Source: Aeromonas caviae
GTDB lineage: Bacteria; Pseudomonadota; Gammaproteobacteria; Enterobacterales; Aeromonadaceae
Direction of reading: 5' to 3'
Length of the DNA: 64,000 nt
Assembly (NCBI RefSeq): GCF_000819785.1
Contig: NZ_CDBK01000107.1
Location: forward strand, 55,041-119,040
Below, in pieces: positions 62,484-64,000 of the stretch (the stretch's first letter is position 1; every line of letters starts with the position of its first letter). Position numbers and translations under genes: made by a program. The notes beneath the pieces are model-generated. The model saw nothing but the letters and a program-made list of their open reading frames with translations. It searched no databases and was not told the origin of the DNA.

Positions 62484-63821
62484 ATGGCAATCGTCATTGA
62501 GCACGGGCATAACGGCTCTTATAAAAGCTCCTCTGTTATTTGGTATCGGCTTTTGCCTGCATTAAGGCAAGGTCGGCTTGTGGTGACGAACGTGGCGGGG
62601 ATGTATCCCCTTCATAAAATCGAGGAGTTCTTGGGGGAGAAATTCCCTAAGACAGCTCGCTTATTTAGAATGTCCTCGCAAGACCCAAAATATCAGAAGC
62701 TTTGGCGAGTTTGGCATCATTGGATGCCAATTGGTGCATTCGTATTTATTGACGAGTGCCAAGATATATATGACCGTGATGTATTCAGCGGCAAGGAAGA
62801 ATACAACCTCCAGCCGATAGAATATTATGACTCTATATTGCCCGCTGATTTCATATCACTTTACAAAGAGAGATTGGATTCATATCGCCCTGACCATTTA
62901 GAAGAATGTGATATGGACGACACGGGGAGGGTGGTTTTTGACGGGGAGGGGAGGATTATATATCCCACCACGCCCAAAGAGTCTTTTATGCGTCACCGTC
63001 ATTATAACTGGGACGTTGTTCTTGCTACGCCGGATATTACCTCTATTCCTCGGCCCGTGCGGGCCTGCTGCGAAACAGCTTTTGCCTATAACAGCAAAGA
63101 CAGCTTCTTTCTTTCTAAAAGGAAACCTAGAATTTATGAGCACAACCCCCTTGAAAATGGAATTCCTACGCAGAAGAGTGTCACGTTTAAAAGGCATGTT
63201 CCTGTGGCTGTACACCGTTTATATAAATCCACGCAGACTGGAAGCATTACCAAATCAGGACAGTCAAAAGGCCCGTTTTCCTCTCTCAAGCTTCGCGTTG
63301 TCTTATTTGTCGTCCTTCCGTTATCTCTTCTCTGGTTTGCTTACAACCTTTATCACTTCTTTAGCCCCTCTGTTCCGGTTTCTCATGAAGCTGCTGATGT
63401 GGCTTCTTCGCAAGGTGGTTCTGCGCCTGCTGGTTCTGTGGGCGTGCCTGTTTCTGATGCGCATTCTTCTGGCGCCGCTCCTGACCGGGGTGCTGACCCT
63501 TTTTTGATGCCGTTCCGTGTTACAGAGCTTTTCGTGACTGGATCCAGCGGGGCTATCTATGCCGGGCGGTTTGAAGGGCTGGTGATTTTCTCCGGCGTTC
63601 GTGGCAATCAAGAACTGGCGTTTAACTCTGACGACTTGGTGAATATGGGTTACAAGGTCGATTACCTGGGCGACTGCTATTCGGTTGTCACTGACCGCGC
63701 TGGCCGGGCAATTACCGTGAACTGTGCTCCGAGGATCTACAGCGCACCAACGTCACCCGATAAGGCGGTTATCCCCGAGAACGTTGTGCAGCTTGCCAGC
63801 CTGACCAATCTTTCAAGCTGA
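62484..63821 (+). CDS. zot: Prophage 2 Zot-family assembly ATPase (pI-like)
   Basis: This 445-residue inner-membrane ATPase has Walker A GHNGSYKSS (8-16), Walker B AFVFIDECQDIY, the Zot motif RHRHYNWDVVLATPDI, a membrane segment near 270-290 (LRVVLFVVLPLSLLWFAYNL) and a periplasmic C-terminal part after a Ser/Ala-rich linker. It carries an insertion of about 60 residues between the Walker B and HYNWD motifs compared with prophage 1 (YRPDHLEECDMDDTGRVVF region). It starts directly after the DUF2523 stop. Confidence 0.93.
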   Translation: MAIVIEHGHNGSYKSSSVIWYRLLPALRQGRLVVTNVAGMYPLHKIEEFLGEKFPKTARLFRMSSQDPKYQKLWRVWHHWMPIGAFVFIDECQDIYDRDVFSGKEEYNLQPIEYYDSILPADFISLYKERLDSYRPDHLEECDMDDTGRVVFDGEGRIIYPTTPKESFMRHRHYNWDVVLATPDITSIPRPVRACCETAFAYNSKDSFFLSKRKPRIYEHNPLENGIPTQKSVTFKRHVPVAVHRLYKSTQTGSITKSGQSKGPFSSLKLRVVLFVVLPLSLLWFAYNLYHFFSPSVPVSHEAADVASSQGGSAPAGSVGVPVSDAHSSGAAPDRGADPFLMPFRVTELFVTGSSGAIYAGRFEGLVIFSGVRGNQELAFNSDDLVNMGYKVDYLGDCYSVVTDRAGRAITVNCAPRIYSAPTSPDKAVIPENVVQLASLTNLSS

Positions 63822-63836
63822 TCTAAAAAGAACAAT

Positions 63837-63897
63837 GGCACCGGGCCGCGGGCCCGCGATAGCGGGCTGAGCGGCCGGGGGGCCGCGGCCCGGTGCC
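63837..63897 (+). repeat. Branched GC-rich stem-loop downstream of prophage 2 zot
   Basis: GGCACCGGGCCGCGG (63837-63851) and its exact 15-bp reverse complement (63883-63897) enclose a second perfect hairpin GCCCGC-GATA-GCGGGC (63852-63867). The outer stem extends by ACAA/TTGT with one mismatch. It has no T-run, so it is not a normal terminator; a packaging signal is a candidate role. Confidence 0.65.
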
Positions 63898-63907
63898 GTT
63901 GTCCCCA

Positions 63908-63937
63908 TGATGCCGATAAAGAGAGTTATCGGCATCA
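63908..63937. repeat. 12-6-12 palindrome near the right end of prophage 2
   Basis: TGATGCCGATAA (63908-63919) and its exact reverse complement (63926-63937) flank the spacer AGAGAG. The arms are identical to those at 46631; the spacer is different. It lies 40 bp before the dif core. Confidence 0.78.
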
Positions 63938-63977
63938 GCCAGCCCCGATACCCCATCCCGCCATAGACCAAGCCACA

Positions 63978-64000
63978 ACCGCGCATAATGTATATTATGT
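63978..64000 (+). other. dif core at the right end of prophage 2 (cut by window end)
   Basis: ACCGCGCATAA (XerC arm), TGTATA (central region) and TTATGT (start of the XerD arm) match the E. coli dif site, except for the outer bases of the XerC arm. The window ends inside the XerD arm. This is the probable site of chromosome dimer resolution and the right prophage junction. Confidence 0.85.

Noticed and set aside
63751..63775. CGATAA and TTATCC near the end of zot as another palindrome site
   Set aside because: The spacer is 5 bp and the outer arms do not match; it is coding sequence and likely chance.
1..64000. CRISPR arrays, rRNA operons, insertion sequences with transposase
   Set aside because: No regularly spaced 25-40 bp direct repeats, no 16S/23S/5S sequence and no transposase frame were seen. 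The only regular spacing is the 44-bp TTGCTATCA repeat, which has only three units and an 8-9 bp core.

Overview
The window is 64 kb of a gammaproteobacterial chromosome. Gene content and order (rne/rluC divergent, yceF, yceD-rpmF-plsX-fabHDG-acpP-fabF-pabC-mltG-tmk-holB-tatD, selU-selD, metG/mrp divergent, rlmI, letAB-rsmF, yebG) and the protein sequences best fit Aeromonas or a close relative. That assignment is from recognition only; no search was run.

Positions 1-38.5 kb are ordinary backbone: rplY, a hybrid histidine kinase translationally coupled to an HD-GYP response regulator, a selenium tRNA-modification operon, an acyltransferase, two GST-like proteins, rlmI, a chemotaxis receptor, acylphosphatase, metG, mrp, udk, dcd, a Pit phosphate transporter, RNase E and the fatty-acid/replication operon. 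Positions 38.5-48 kb mix backbone (rsmF, letB, a two-gene letA, LexA-type yebG) with two unrelated Xer-like tyrosine recombinases at 38793 and 46707. Each has a 30-bp palindrome (12-bp arms, 6-bp spacer, inner core CGATAA/TTATCG) 46-59 bp upstream of its start codon.

Positions 48.1-64 kb are two filamentous-phage (inovirus) prophages in tandem at the chromosome-dimer-resolution site dif. The dif core closes the window (63978-64000, cut off by the window end). Prophage 1 (about 48.11-55.99 kb) is transcribed leftward. It has an RstA-like Rep_trans initiator, a DUF1293-type ssDNA-binding protein, coat proteins, a pIII-like adhesin, a pVI-like protein and Zot, with a divergent repressor at its right end. 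Prophage 2 (about 55.99-63.99 kb) is transcribed rightward. It has an M13 pII-like initiator with a matching Ff-like plus origin and an equivalent structural module. Its left end carries two inverted dif-like sites 94 nt apart, as in the folded single-stranded attP of CTX-phi. The two phages therefore share a virion plan but differ in replication and apparently in Xer integration strategy. Neither encodes a secretin, so they probably exit through a host secretin.

The palindrome upstream of the second recombinase recurs inside both prophages: in prophage 1 within the first codons of rep, with the same spacer, and in prophage 2 next to the attachment site, with a different spacer. This links a chromosomal recombinase to the resident phages and is the most unusual signal in the window. 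The prophages also share an about 300-bp, roughly 90% identical tract inside otherwise divergent adhesin genes, in inverted orientation. In the circular form of prophage 1, its repressor and a DUF3653-type gene would be adjacent; integration separates them to opposite ends.
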